A DNA stretch of 50,166 nucleotides. It comes from TMED27 sp964350695. Lineage in GTDB: Bacteria > Pseudomonadota > Alphaproteobacteria > Micavibrionales > Micavibrionaceae. Location: contig CAYGKM010000012.1 of NCBI GenBank assembly GCA_964350695.1, forward strand, positions 1 through 50,166, given 5' to 3'. Both the position numbers and the translations under genes were made by a program. The stretch's first letter is position 1; the number at the start of each line of letters is the position of its first letter. This document shows positions 31,797 to 44,700 of this stretch, one piece after another. Below the pieces are notes generated by a model that did not search any database, was not told the DNA's origin, and worked only from the letters and a program-made list of their open reading frames with translations.

Positions 31797-33349
31797 GTGC
31801 AGATTTAAAATTGGATAACGCAATGAACGATAATAAAACCGCCCCTGGCTCAGAAGACGGCAACCGTGCGCTTCAATATGAAGAAAATCTGCTCTGGGAA
31901 AAAGAACGCAGCGATACCCCTGGCGTTGATCTCCCCGCGCCGAAAGGCACAAAATCCAGAACGGGCGTCGATGCACGCGGCGATATCGGCCTCCCCCAAG
32001 TCTCCGAGCCCCAAGCCCTTCGCCACTTCGTGCGGATGAGCACATGGAATTATTCCATCGACCACGGTTTCTTTCCGCTCGGTTCTTGCACCATGAAACA
32101 CAATCCGCGCCTGAATGAAAAACTTGCGCGTCTCCCCGGTTTCGGCCACATCCACCCGATGCAGCCTGAAAGTACAGTCCAAGGTGCACTTGGTCTGATG
32201 TACGAGCTTCAAGACTGGCTCGCCGAACTCACCAATCTCCCCGGCGTTTGCCTCTCTCCCGCCGCTGGCGCGCATGGCGAGCTTGCGGGGATGATGACCA
32301 TCCGCCGGGCCCATGAGCAAAAAGGAGAAATTAATAAACGCCGCATCGTGCTCACCCCCGATTCCGCGCATGGCACAAACCCCGCCACGGCTGTCACCTG
32401 CGGCTTTGAGGTCCGTAATATTTCAACAAAAGAAACAGGCATGCTCGGCGTGGACGCCTTCAAAGAAGCGCTTTACGCCACAGATCCTGACGGCGCAGAC
32501 ATCGCAGGGATGATGGTGACCAACCCCAATACATGCGGGCTATTTGAAAAAGACATTATCGAGATCGCCGACCTCCTGCACAAAGCAGGCGGTTATTTCT
32601 ATATGGACGGCGCGAACTTCAACGCGCTTGTCGGCAAAATCCGCCCCGGCGATTTCGGCGTCGATGTCATGCACATCAATCTCCACAAAACATTCTCCAC
32701 GCCTCATGGCGGCGGCGGGCCGGGCAGCGGCCCTATCTGCTGCACCGAGGAACTGGCCAAATATATGCCCATCCCCACGGTCGTCAAAAACGGCGAGGTT
32801 TATAAACTCGAAACTGAGCAAGACCGCCCGACAAGCGTTGGCCGCCTAAAAGGTTATAACGGCCAATTCGGCATGCATGTCCGCGCGCTTTCTTACATGC
32901 TCTCCCACGGCGCGGACGGCCTCAAGCGCGTATCCGAAGATGCGGTGCTGAACGCCAATTATATCCTGCGCACCCTCGAACATGATTACTACGCACCCTT
33001 CGCCCACCAAGGCCCATGCATGCACGAAGCGCTGCTCACCGATAAACGCCAAAAAGAAAAAGGCGTCTCCACGCTCGATATTGCAAAAGCCCTGGTTGAG
33101 AACGGCTTCCACCCGATGACGGTGTATTTCCCGCTTGTGCTTCCCGGCACAATGCTGATTGAACCCACCGAAACCGAAAGCAAGGATTCGATGGATCGTT
33201 TCATCACTGTGATGAAAGATATCGCCAGCGAAACGCAAAGCCGCCCTGATGCGGAAGAGCATTTCCACAGCTTCCCGCACTCATCGCCGCGCCGCCGCCT
33301 AGATGAAGTGAAGGCCGCGAGAAACCCGCAGCTTCGCTGGAAGCCATAG
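31793..33349 (+). CDS. gcvPB: Glycine dehydrogenase (decarboxylating) subunit 2
   Basis: The 518-residue protein carries the PLP-binding Lys299 in I-N-L-H-K-T-F-S-T-P-H-G-G-G-G-P-G, and S-T-W-N-Y-S-I-D-H-G-F-F-P-L-G-S-C-T-M-K-H-N-P near residue 85. Together with gcvPA it forms the P protein. Its start overlaps the gcvPA stop (ATGA); the first residues up to about 25 are an unconserved extension. The roughly 130 bases between its stop and secE show no obvious terminator or tRNA gene. Confidence 0.96.
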   Translation: MSADLKLDNAMNDNKTAPGSEDGNRALQYEENLLWEKERSDTPGVDLPAPKGTKSRTGVDARGDIGLPQVSEPQALRHFVRMSTWNYSIDHGFFPLGSCTMKHNPRLNEKLARLPGFGHIHPMQPESTVQGALGLMYELQDWLAELTNLPGVCLSPAAGAHGELAGMMTIRRAHEQKGEINKRRIVLTPDSAHGTNPATAVTCGFEVRNISTKETGMLGVDAFKEALYATDPDGADIAGMMVTNPNTCGLFEKDIIEIADLLHKAGGYFYMDGANFNALVGKIRPGDFGVDVMHINLHKTFSTPHGGGGPGSGPICCTEELAKYMPIPTVVKNGEVYKLETEQDRPTSVGRLKGYNGQFGMHVRALSYMLSHGADGLKRVSEDAVLNANYILRTLEHDYYAPFAHQGPCMHEALLTDKRQKEKGVSTLDIAKALVENGFHPMTVYFPLVLPGTMLIEPTETESKDSMDRFITVMKDIASETQSRPDAEEHFHSFPHSSPRRRLDEVKAARNPQLRWKP

Positions 33350-33481
33350 ATACAAATTTTTTACTTCCATTCCACAAGGCTTTGGGGTAAAACATCCATA
33401 TTCCATGACATCGGAAACTCGAACGAAGCGCCAAAGCGCTCTACGAGCAATGTCTGGACGTTGGAAAAAAGGATTTAAAAC

Positions 33482-33673
33482 ATGGCAAACCCAATAGCGT
33501 TTTTGAAACAAGTGCGTGCCGAAGGGAAAAAGGTCACATGGCCAACCCGTCAGGAAACAACCGTCAGCACCATCATGGTTTTCATCATGGTCACAATCGC
33601 CGCCGTGTTTCTATATTTTTCAGATCAGGTCATCGCCTATGTGATCCGTCTGATTATGAGTTTTGGACTTTAA
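33482..33673 (+). CDS. secE: Preprotein translocase subunit SecE
   Basis: The 63-residue protein has the short SecE form: an amphipathic segment V-R-A-E-G-K-K-V-T-W-P-T-R-Q-E-T, then one membrane helix (about 29-58). It stabilises SecY in the inner-membrane translocon. AAGGA lies about 9 bases before the ATG. Its position before nusG is the near-universal arrangement. Many bacteria have tRNA-Trp just before secE; none is seen here. Confidence 0.95.
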   Translation: MANPIAFLKQVRAEGKKVTWPTRQETTVSTIMVFIMVTIAAVFLYFSDQVIAYVIRLIMSFGL

Positions 33674-33695
33674 AGTAAGCAAAGGATTTAAGAAA

Positions 33696-34229
33696 ATGGC
33701 AGCTAAATGGTACGTACTTCACGTGTATTCAGGCTTTGAAAGCAAAGTCGCAGAAAACATCAAAGAAAAAGCCCGCAAACAAGGCCTCGAGCATTGCGTA
33801 GAAGAAATCATGGTTCCGACTGAAGAGGTCGTTGAAGTGAAGCGCGGTCAACGCGTAAACGCCGAGCGTAAATTCTTCCCCGGCTATGTGCTTGCGAAAC
33901 TCGACATGAACGACAATGTTTGGCACATGATTAAAGACACGCCAAAAGTTTCCGGCTTCCTCGGAACTGGCGGTAACAAGCCCGTGCCGATCACGGAAAG
34001 CGAAGCCAACCGCTTGATCCAACAGGTTCAGGAAGGCATAGACCGTCCGCGCCCATCCGTTGTTTACGATATTGGTGAAGAAGTGAAAGTGGTCGATGGC
34101 CCGTTTGCGTCTTTCAATGGTCATGTGGAAGACATCGACGAAGAAAAACAAAAACTTAAAGTCACCGTTTCAATCTTCGGCCGCGCAACGCCTGTTGAAC
34201 TTGAATACGCGCAAGTCGAAAAGATTTAA
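33696..34229 (+). CDS. nusG: Transcription termination/antitermination protein NusG
   Basis: The 177-residue protein has the NGN domain (W-Y-V-L-H-V-Y-S-G-F-E, then F-F-P-G-Y-V-L) and a C-terminal KOW domain (G-E-E-V-K-V-V-D-G-P-F-A-S-F-N-G). It binds RNA polymerase and couples transcription to Rho or to the ribosome. I start at the ATG at 33696, giving MAAKWYVLHV as in relatives, with AAAGGA upstream. It is 22 bases after secE. A perfect palindrome follows the stop. Confidence 0.97.
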   Translation: MAAKWYVLHVYSGFESKVAENIKEKARKQGLEHCVEEIMVPTEEVVEVKRGQRVNAERKFFPGYVLAKLDMNDNVWHMIKDTPKVSGFLGTGGNKPVPITESEANRLIQQVQEGIDRPRPSVVYDIGEEVKVVDGPFASFNGHVEDIDEEKQKLKVTVSIFGRATPVELEYAQVEKI

Positions 34230-34237
34230 GTTTTTTG

Positions 34238-34257
34238 CAGAGCAGCATGCTGCTCTG
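34238..34257 (+). terminator. Perfect 20-base palindrome after nusG (probable terminator)
   Basis: CAGAGCAGCA (34238-34247) is directly followed by its reverse complement TGCTGCTCTG (34248-34257). A weak T-rich tail (AATTTTT) begins about 8 bases later. It probably ends the secE-nusG message, but the tail is not a classic U-tract. Confidence 0.5.
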
Positions 34258-34343
34258 TGAATAAATTTTTAAACGTATCGATCGACTGTAACGCACTGTC
34301 ATAGCAATCCTGTAATATGGTCGTTGTTATACAGGAGTGATTG

Positions 34344-34679
34344 TTGAGCGCGCAGAATGCTGTTGAAACAGAAAGTCTTATTTCAAAACAGTGGAAGAAC
34401 ACTTCCGCGCCCTTTGATCACGCACATCACCCAAACATGCAAGGCGCGATCCTCCACTTCCCCAGAGATTTAAATAACAGGGATGGAGATTGGGTGAGCA
34501 TGCGCGCAGAAGAGTATCTTGAATATTTTCCGCTATTGGCGGATGGGCGCTTCAGTGGCCCCTGGGTGTGGCAGATGTGGAAAAATCCGCCCGCCTATAT
34601 TTTGCCCGAAACGATTAAATCTGCTCAAGGCGCGCACGCGCCAGCGGAAACTCCCCTGAGCTTGAACGCGATAGCATAG
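34344..34679 (+). CDS. Hypothetical protein between nusG and rplK (TTG start)
   Basis: I do not recognise this protein of about 111 residues. It has no signal peptide or membrane helix. The middle is rich in His, Asn and aromatic residues (H-A-H-H-P-N-M-Q-G-A-I-L-H-F-P, G-P-W-V-W-Q-M-W-K-N-P-P-A-Y). AGGAG (34333-34337) gives good spacing to the TTG at 34344; the TTG at 34341 is closer than usual. No ATG serves the open frame. It interrupts the normal secE-nusG-rplK order, which makes a lineage-specific gene likely. If spurious, the region would be an unusually long spacer. Confidence 0.55.
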   Translation: MSAQNAVETESLISKQWKNTSAPFDHAHHPNMQGAILHFPRDLNNRDGDWVSMRAEEYLEYFPLLADGRFSGPWVWQMWKNPPAYILPETIKSAQGAHAPAETPLSLNAIA

Positions 34680-34822
34680 TTTCTACACTTAAATAAATGC
34701 TTGATTCTTCTTCCTCACCTATGCAATAACCCCATCACTTAAGAAATTGTAGGAGGTTTTCTGGACTCCTAAGACCATGTTCGGAGCCGCACTACAGACC
34801 CTCAAACCATTTGGAGGAAAAA
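34680..34822 (+). promoter_or_regulatory. rplK leader with short hairpin
   Basis: The leader holds AGGAG (34751-34755) pairing with CTCCT (34766-34770) and further GC-rich sequence before the GGAGG ribosome-binding site (34813-34817). L11-L1 mRNAs are commonly autoregulated by L1 binding to such leaders. I see no strong promoter match; whether this stretch contains the L1 site is inference. Confidence 0.35.
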
Positions 34823-35251
34823 ATGGCAAAGAAAGTAACAGGTTATATCAACCTGACTATCCCGGGTGGCGCAGCCAACCCGTCCCCGCCAGTCGGACCC
34901 GCTTTGGGCCAACACGGCGTAAACATCATGGAATTCTGTAAGGCCTTCAACGCCAAAACAGAAGATGCGAAAGGCATTCCTACACCTGTGGTTATCACAG
35001 TGTTCGAAGACCGTTCGTTTGAATTCATCACAAAAACACCCCCAGCCAGCTATTTCATCAAGCAGGCCACTAAGAAGCAAAAAGGCTCTGGTGCTCCTGG
35101 TCGTGACATCATCGGAACAATCCGCACGTCACAATTGAAAGAAATTGCTGAGAAAAAGATGGAAGACCTCAATGCCAATGACATTGATGCCGGCATCAAA
35201 ATTATCGCTGGATCTGCCCGCTCAATGGGCATCGAAGTGGTGGAGGATTAA
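34823..35251 (+). CDS. rplK: 50S ribosomal protein L11
   Basis: The 142-residue protein begins M-A-K-K-V-T-G-Y-I-N-L and has the conserved G-P-A-L-G-Q-H-G-V-N-I-M-E-F-C-K-A-F-N and A-R-S-M-G-I near the end. It binds the 23S rRNA GTPase-associated centre. GGAGGAAA precedes the ATG at 34823; an in-frame TTG at 34811 is not used. It is 2 bases before rplA. Confidence 0.97.
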   Translation: MAKKVTGYINLTIPGGAANPSPPVGPALGQHGVNIMEFCKAFNAKTEDAKGIPTPVVITVFEDRSFEFITKTPPASYFIKQATKKQKGSGAPGRDIIGTIRTSQLKEIAEKKMEDLNANDIDAGIKIIAGSARSMGIEVVED

Positions 35252-35253
35252 TC

Positions 35254-35949
35254 ATGACACAATCAAAGAAAATGAAAGCCGCTCTTGCGCTCGTAGACCG
35301 TAACAAGGACTACACACTCGATGAGGCCCTTAAAATCCTCAAGACAGCAGCAAAAGAACGCAAATTCGATGAATCTATCGAAATCGCAATCAACCTGAAC
35401 ATTGACCCACGCCACGCTGACCAGCAAGTGCGCGGCATGATCTCTTTGCCGAACGGCACAGGCGCAACTGTTCGCGTTGCTGTGTTCGCGCGTGACGAAA
35501 AAGCAGCAGCAGCGAAAGCCGCTGGCGCGGACATCGTCGGTGCGGAAGATCTGGCCGAGAAAATCAAAGCCGGTGAAATCGATTTCGACCGCTGTATCGC
35601 AACCCCGGACATGATGGCCATCGTTGGCCAGCTTGGTAAAATTTTGGGTACAAAAGGCCTGATGCCAAACCCTAAATTAGGTACGGTAACGCCGGACGTT
35701 GAAAAGGCTGTTAAAGATGCCAAAGGCGGCGCCATTGAATTCCGTGCTGAAAAAGCAGGGGTTATCCACGCAGGCGTTGGTAAAGTATCTTTCGATGAAA
35801 AGAAGATCGCAGAAAATGTTCGCGCATTTTATGACGCAATTCTTAAAGCCCGCCCAACAGGCGCAAAAGGCTCATACGTGAAGAAGGTTTCCCTGACTTC
35901 AACAATGGGCCCAGGTATTAAAATCAATACCGAAAGCTTGGCCGCTTAA
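35254..35949 (+). CDS. rplA: 50S ribosomal protein L1
   Basis: The 231-residue protein has the family pattern F-D-E-S-I-E-I-A-I-N-L-N-I-D-P-R, M-M-A-I-V-G-Q-L-G-K-I-L-G-T-K-G-L-M-P-N-P-K-L-G-T-V, and the C-terminal T-S-T-M-G-P-G-I-K-I. It forms the L1 stalk and is a translational repressor of its own operon in many bacteria. GGAGG lies just upstream, inside the end of rplK. A strong hairpin follows. Confidence 0.97.
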   Translation: MTQSKKMKAALALVDRNKDYTLDEALKILKTAAKERKFDESIEIAINLNIDPRHADQQVRGMISLPNGTGATVRVAVFARDEKAAAAKAAGADIVGAEDLAEKIKAGEIDFDRCIATPDMMAIVGQLGKILGTKGLMPNPKLGTVTPDVEKAVKDAKGGAIEFRAEKAGVIHAGVGKVSFDEKKIAENVRAFYDAILKARPTGAKGSYVKKVSLTSTMGPGIKINTESLAA

Positions 35950-35960
35950 AATAATTCTTG

Positions 35961-35995
35961 ACGAGCCAACGGAGTTTATATATTCGTTGGCTCGT
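35961..35995 (+). terminator. Long hairpin after rplA
   Basis: ACGAGCCAACG (35961-35971) pairs perfectly with CGTTGGCTCGT (35985-35995), loop of 13. The downstream T-tract is weak (TAAATATTT). TTGACG at 35958 and TATATT inside the loop also look like promoter boxes, with a short spacer, so a promoter function cannot be excluded. Confidence 0.5.
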
Positions 35996-36010
35996 TAAAT
36001 ATTTCTGTCC

Positions 36011-36141
36011 GAGACCGTAAGGGGCCAAATGGCTTAAAGTCCTTACATAGATAAGAAAGAGATCATACGCCGTAAGCCCTTAAATAGGGCGGCGCTCTTT
36101 TGTTTCGGATGGGATGAACTTATATGGGTTCATCCTTTTTT
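36011..36141 (+). promoter_or_regulatory. L10-type leader followed by intrinsic terminator upstream of rplJ
   Basis: The leader starts with GAGACCGTAAGG-type sequence. GTAAGG (36017-36022) pairs with CCTTAC (36041-36046) around an inner GGCC/GGCT helix, like the L10-binding leaders of rplJL operons. A second hairpin (36068-36094, CGCC...GCCC / GGGC-GGCG) is followed by CTCTTTT. A third, GGATGAAC (36112-36119) with GTTCATCC (36128-36135), is followed by six T (36136-36141), a textbook terminator about 60 bases before rplJ. Confidence 0.65.
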
Positions 36142-36201
36142 ATTGGAATTTATCAACCGACTTCTAGGAAGGTTGAGCGTTAAAACTTAAGGAGAAAAGC
36201 G

Positions 36202-36720
36202 ATGGGTACAAGCCGCGCACAAAAGGAAGCAGAAGTTAAATCGTTGAACGAGCGTTTCGCAAATGACGAAATCGTTGTTCTTGCACATTACTCGGGTTTG
36301 ACTGTTAAGCAGCTCGAAACACTGCGTGCGGATCTTCGCAAAGAAGGGGCGTCCTTCAAGGTTACTAAAAACTCATTGGCCAAATTGGCTATTAAGGGCA
36401 CACAATTCGAAGGCTTGGACGGCATGTTTACAGGCCCGACAGGTGTCGCAACATCAAAAGATCCTGTGATTGCTGCAAAAGTTGCCTACAACTTTGCGAA
36501 GACACATAAAAAATTAGTCATCCTCGGCGGCGCCCTCGGCTCGCAGATTTTGGATGCTCAAGGAATTGAGGCGCTGGCGAAATTGCCTAGCCTTGATGAA
36601 GTTCGCTCCAAACTTGTGGGTATGCTTGTTGCAGCACCTACCAAGTTGGTGGGTGTTTTGCAGGCTCCGGCCCGCAATCTAGTCGGAGTAACACAAGCCT
36701 ACGGAAACAAGGGCGAGTAA
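36202..36720 (+). CDS. rplJ: 50S ribosomal protein L10
   Basis: The 172-residue protein has the L10 N-terminal rRNA-binding part (V-V-L-A-H-Y-S-G-L-T-V-K-Q-L-E-T-L-R, F-K-V-T-K-N-S-L-A-K-L-A) and a C-terminal helix that carries L7/L12 dimers. AAGGAG lies before the ATG. L10 (with L7/L12) represses its own translation by binding the leader in many bacteria; a leader of that type is present. Confidence 0.97.
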   Translation: MGTSRAQKEAEVKSLNERFANDEIVVLAHYSGLTVKQLETLRADLRKEGASFKVTKNSLAKLAIKGTQFEGLDGMFTGPTGVATSKDPVIAAKVAYNFAKTHKKLVILGGALGSQILDAQGIEALAKLPSLDEVRSKLVGMLVAAPTKLVGVLQAPARNLVGVTQAYGNKGE

Positions 36721-36760
36721 GAATTTTTAAATTAAGCTGTTATTAAAAGGAGAAAATATT

Positions 36761-37135
36761 ATGGCTGCTGATCTAGGAAAAATTGTTGACCAACTTTCAG
36801 AACTTTCAGTTCTTGAAGCTGCGGAACTTTCAAAGCTTCTCGAAGAGAAGTGGGGCGTTACTGCCGCTGCTGCTGCCGCACCTGTTGCTGTTGCTGCTGC
36901 TGGTGGTGGTGAAGCCGCAGAAGAAAAGAGCGACTTTAACGTTGTTCTGACATCTGCTGGTGGAAACAAAATCGCAGTAATCAAAGAAGTTCGCGCTATC
37001 ACAGGCCTTGGCTTGAAAGAAGCTAAAGACCTCGTTGAAGCTGGCGGAAACATCAAAGAAGGTGTTCCAACTGCTGAAGCCGAAGAAATCAAGAAGAAGC
37101 TTGTTGAAGCTGGCGCATCTGTAGAACTTAAATAA
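36761..37135 (+). CDS. rplL: 50S ribosomal protein L7/L12
   Basis: The 124-residue protein has the N-terminal dimerisation helix, an Ala/Val/Gly-rich hinge (about 35-52) and the C-terminal domain that recruits translation GTPases (E-K-S-D-F-N-V-V-L-T-S-A-G-G-N-K-I-A-V-I-K-E-V-R, T-G-L-G-L-K-E-A-K-D-L-V-E). AAAAGGAG precedes the ATG. It is 40 bases after rplJ and followed by a terminator. Confidence 0.97.
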   Translation: MAADLGKIVDQLSELSVLEAAELSKLLEEKWGVTAAAAAAPVAVAAAGGGEAAEEKSDFNVVLTSAGGNKIAVIKEVRAITGLGLKEAKDLVEAGGNIKEGVPTAEAEEIKKKLVEAGASVELK

Positions 37136-37154
37136 TTTCTACTTACACAATTCT

Positions 37155-37191
37155 AAGCATTTCCCACACACAAATTGTGGGGAATGCTTTT
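37155..37191 (+). terminator. Intrinsic terminator/attenuator between rplL and rpoB
   Basis: AAGCATTTCCCACA (37155-37168) pairs with TGTGGGGAATGCTT (37176-37189), one G-U pair, followed by TTT. Such a partial terminator lets ribosomal proteins be made in excess over RNA polymerase. Confidence 0.85.
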
Positions 37192-37205
37192 TGTGCTTAT
37201 CGCTC

Positions 37206-37234
37206 TTGACAAGGTCAAATTGATAGGCCATATA
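37206..37234 (+). promoter_or_regulatory. Possible sigma-70 promoter for rpoBC
   Basis: A perfect TTGACA (37206-37211) is followed after 17 bases by CATATA (37229-37234), or TATAAC with a longer 19-base spacer. It lies after the rplL terminator and about 250 bases before rpoB. The remaining leader to 37483 is AT-rich with no gene. Confidence 0.5.
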
Positions 37235-37483
37235 ACAGTCAAACTTTCGGGAAAAACGTGACTGCCCATAAAAAATACATTTGGGAAAACGCTTATTTTA
37301 CAAAGAAATAAGCATTTATTGAACCGCTTAGGCGTTGTCTGTAGAGACCAGACGATTCTAAGTGGCTTTTCGTTTTGAAAATACGCGCTCTTTTTATTGC
37401 GCATTTGAAAAACGACAACACGAAATTTTAAGTGAGCCGACTTTACGGCAAAAATGAAGTCAAAAGGAAATAGGACGTCGATC

Positions 37484-41704
<4,221 letters not shown>

Positions 41705-41752
41705 GAGAGCAACGCAGACGAAAAAACGAATACGCTTTAAAGGAAGAAAACT

Positions 41753-44700
41753 ATGAACGAACTCATGAACCTCTTTGGCCAGCCAACTGGACCACAAAGC
41801 TTTGACAGCATCCGCATTTCGATTGCAAGCCCGGAGCAAATCCGCAGCTGGTCGTTTGGCGAGGTGAAAAAGCCCGAGACAATCAACTACCGGACATTCA
41901 AACCCGAAAAAGACGGTCTGTTCTGTGCGCGTATCTTTGGCCCGATCAAAGATTACGAATGTCTCTGCGGTAAATACAAACGCATGAAATACAAAGGCAT
42001 CATTTGTGAAAAATGCGGCGTTGAAGTCACCCTCACAAAAGTCCGCCGCGAGCGCATGGGCCACATCGAACTCGCTGCGCCTGTTGCGCATATCTGGTTC
42101 TTGAAATCCTTGCCGTCACGTATCGGCTTGATGATGGACATGACATTAAAAGAGCTTGAGCGCGTACTTTACTTTGAATCATTCATCGTGATCGAACCGG
42201 GGATGACGCCCTTGAAGCCTTTCCAGACTCTTTCGGAAGAAGAATACTACGCCGCGCAAGACGAGTACGGCGAAGAAAACTTCCGCGCCGGAATCGGCGC
42301 CGAGGCGTTGAAAGAAATTCTGTCCGAAATGGATCTCGAAACCATTAAAGAGCAATGTGAAGAAGACCTTCGCGAAACCGGCTCTGAAGCTAAGCGCAAA
42401 AAACTCGTTAAGCGTCTTAAGCTTCTCGATGCTTTCCTTGAATCGGGCACACGCCCTGAGTGGATGATCTTGGACATTTGTCCGGTTCTCCCACCGGAAC
42501 TTCGCCCGCTTGTTCCTTTGGATGGTGGTCGTTTCGCGACAAGTGACCTCAACGATCTGTATCGCCGCGTCATCAACCGTAACAACCGTTTGAAACGCCT
42601 GATCGAACTCCGCGCGCCCGACATCATCGTGCGTAACGAAAAGCGTATGCTTCAGGAATCTGTGGATGCGCTCTTCGATAACGGGCGTCGTGGCCGCGTG
42701 ATTACAGGCGCAAACAAGCGTCCGCTTAAATCACTCTCCGACATGCTTAAAGGTAAGCAAGGTCGCTTCCGTCAGAACTTGCTCGGTAAACGCGTCGACT
42801 ATTCCGGTCGTTCGGTTATCGTGGTTGGCCCTGAGCTGAAACTGCATCAGTGCGGTATTCCGAAGAAAATGGCGCTTGAGCTTTTTAAACCCTTCATCTA
42901 CCACAAGCTTGAAATCTACGGCATGGCCTCAACAGTTAAAGCCGCTAAGAAAATGGTCGAAAAAGAACGTCCCGAAGTTTGGGATATCCTCGAAGAAGTA
43001 ATCCGCGAGCACCCGGTTATGCTTAACCGCGCGCCGACACTTCACCGTTTGGGTATTCAGGCATTCGAACCTGTTTTGATCGAAGGTAAGGCGATCCAGC
43101 TTCACCCCCTCGTTTGTACAGCCTTCAACGCTGACTTCGATGGTGACCAAATGGCTGTTCACGTACCGCTTTCAATCGAGGCACAACTCGAAGCCCGCTG
43201 CTTGATGATGTCTACAAACAACATCCTGTCGCCTGCGAACGGTAAGCCGATCATCGTGCCTACTCAGGATATCATTCTGGGTCTGTACTACATGTCGCTT
43301 GCCCTTGATGGCCAGCCGGGTGAAGGCATGATCTTCCGCGGTCCTGGTGAAATCACGCACGCCTTGGAAGGCGGGTTCATCACCTTGCACTCAAAAATCA
43401 AATGTCGTTACCACACAGTGGATGAAAACAACGAACCTATTACACAAATCGTTGAATCAACTCCTGGTCGTATGCTGATTTCTGATCTTTTGCCGCGTCA
43501 CCCTGATGTTCCTTTCAGCGTTATCAACCAAGTTTTGACGAAGAAAGAACTCACTGGAATCATTGATACGGTTTACCGTTATTGTGGTCAAAAAGAGACT
43601 GTCATCTTCGCTGACCGCTTGATGAAGCTTGGCTTTAAACATGCGTGTACAGCCGGTATTTCCTTCGGTAAAGATGATCTGATCATCCCTGAAGAAAAAG
43701 AAACGCTGGTTGGTGAAGCCAACAACAAAGTCAAAGAGTTTGAACAGCAATACCAAGATGGTCTGATCACTAAAGGTGAGAAGTACAACAAGGTTGTCGA
43801 TATCTGGTCAAAATGTACAGACGATGTTGCCGACGCTATGATGGCAAAAATCTCTGACCTTACATCCGATAACCTCAACGCTGTTTACATGATGGCGCAC
43901 TCTGGTGCTCGTGGTTCTGCGGCGCAGATCCGTCAGCTTGCCGGTATGCGTGGTTTGATGGCCAAACCGTCTGGTGAAATCATCGAAACACCGATCATCT
44001 CGAACTTCAAAGAAGGCCTGTCTGTGCTTGAGTATTTCAACTCTACGCACGGCGCACGTAAAGGTCTTGCCGATACGGCTTTGAAAACTGCGAACTCAGG
44101 ATATCTGACACGTCGTCTTGTTGATGTGGCCCAAGATGCCATCGTCACCGAATTCGACTGTGGAACAGAAAAAGGCTTCATCATGAAGCCTGTCATGAAC
44201 GGCTCCGATGTTGTTGTGGGGCTGGGTGAGCGTATCCTTGGTCGCGCAGCATCCGTGGATGTTAAAAACCCGCTTGATGGTAAAGTCATCGTCAAAGCCG
44301 GCGAAATCTTTGACGAGATCACATCAGATCAAGTCGAAACCGCTGGCGTAGACGAAGTGCTTGTTCGCTCTGTTCTAACCTGTGAAGGCGAAAACAACGG
44401 AATCTGTGCACGCTGTTATGGTCGTGACCTTGCCCGCGGTTCGGAAGTGAACCTCGGCGAAGCAATCGGCGTTATGGCGGCGCAATCTATCGGCGAACCG
44501 GGCACACAGCTTACAATGCGGACATTCCACATTGGCGGCGCGGCGCAAAAAGGCGCTGAGCGTTCACAAGTCGATGCCAACATTGATGCGAAAATCGAAA
44601 TCCGCAACGAAAACGTTGTTAAGAACTCTGATGGTGTAAACATCATTATGGGCCGTAACACCGAAATCGCGTTGCTCGATGCTAAAGGCAAAGAAAAAGC

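Noticed and set aside
33350..33481. Expected tRNA-Trp before secE
   Set aside because: No cloverleaf, anticodon arm or CCA-type end could be found in this stretch.
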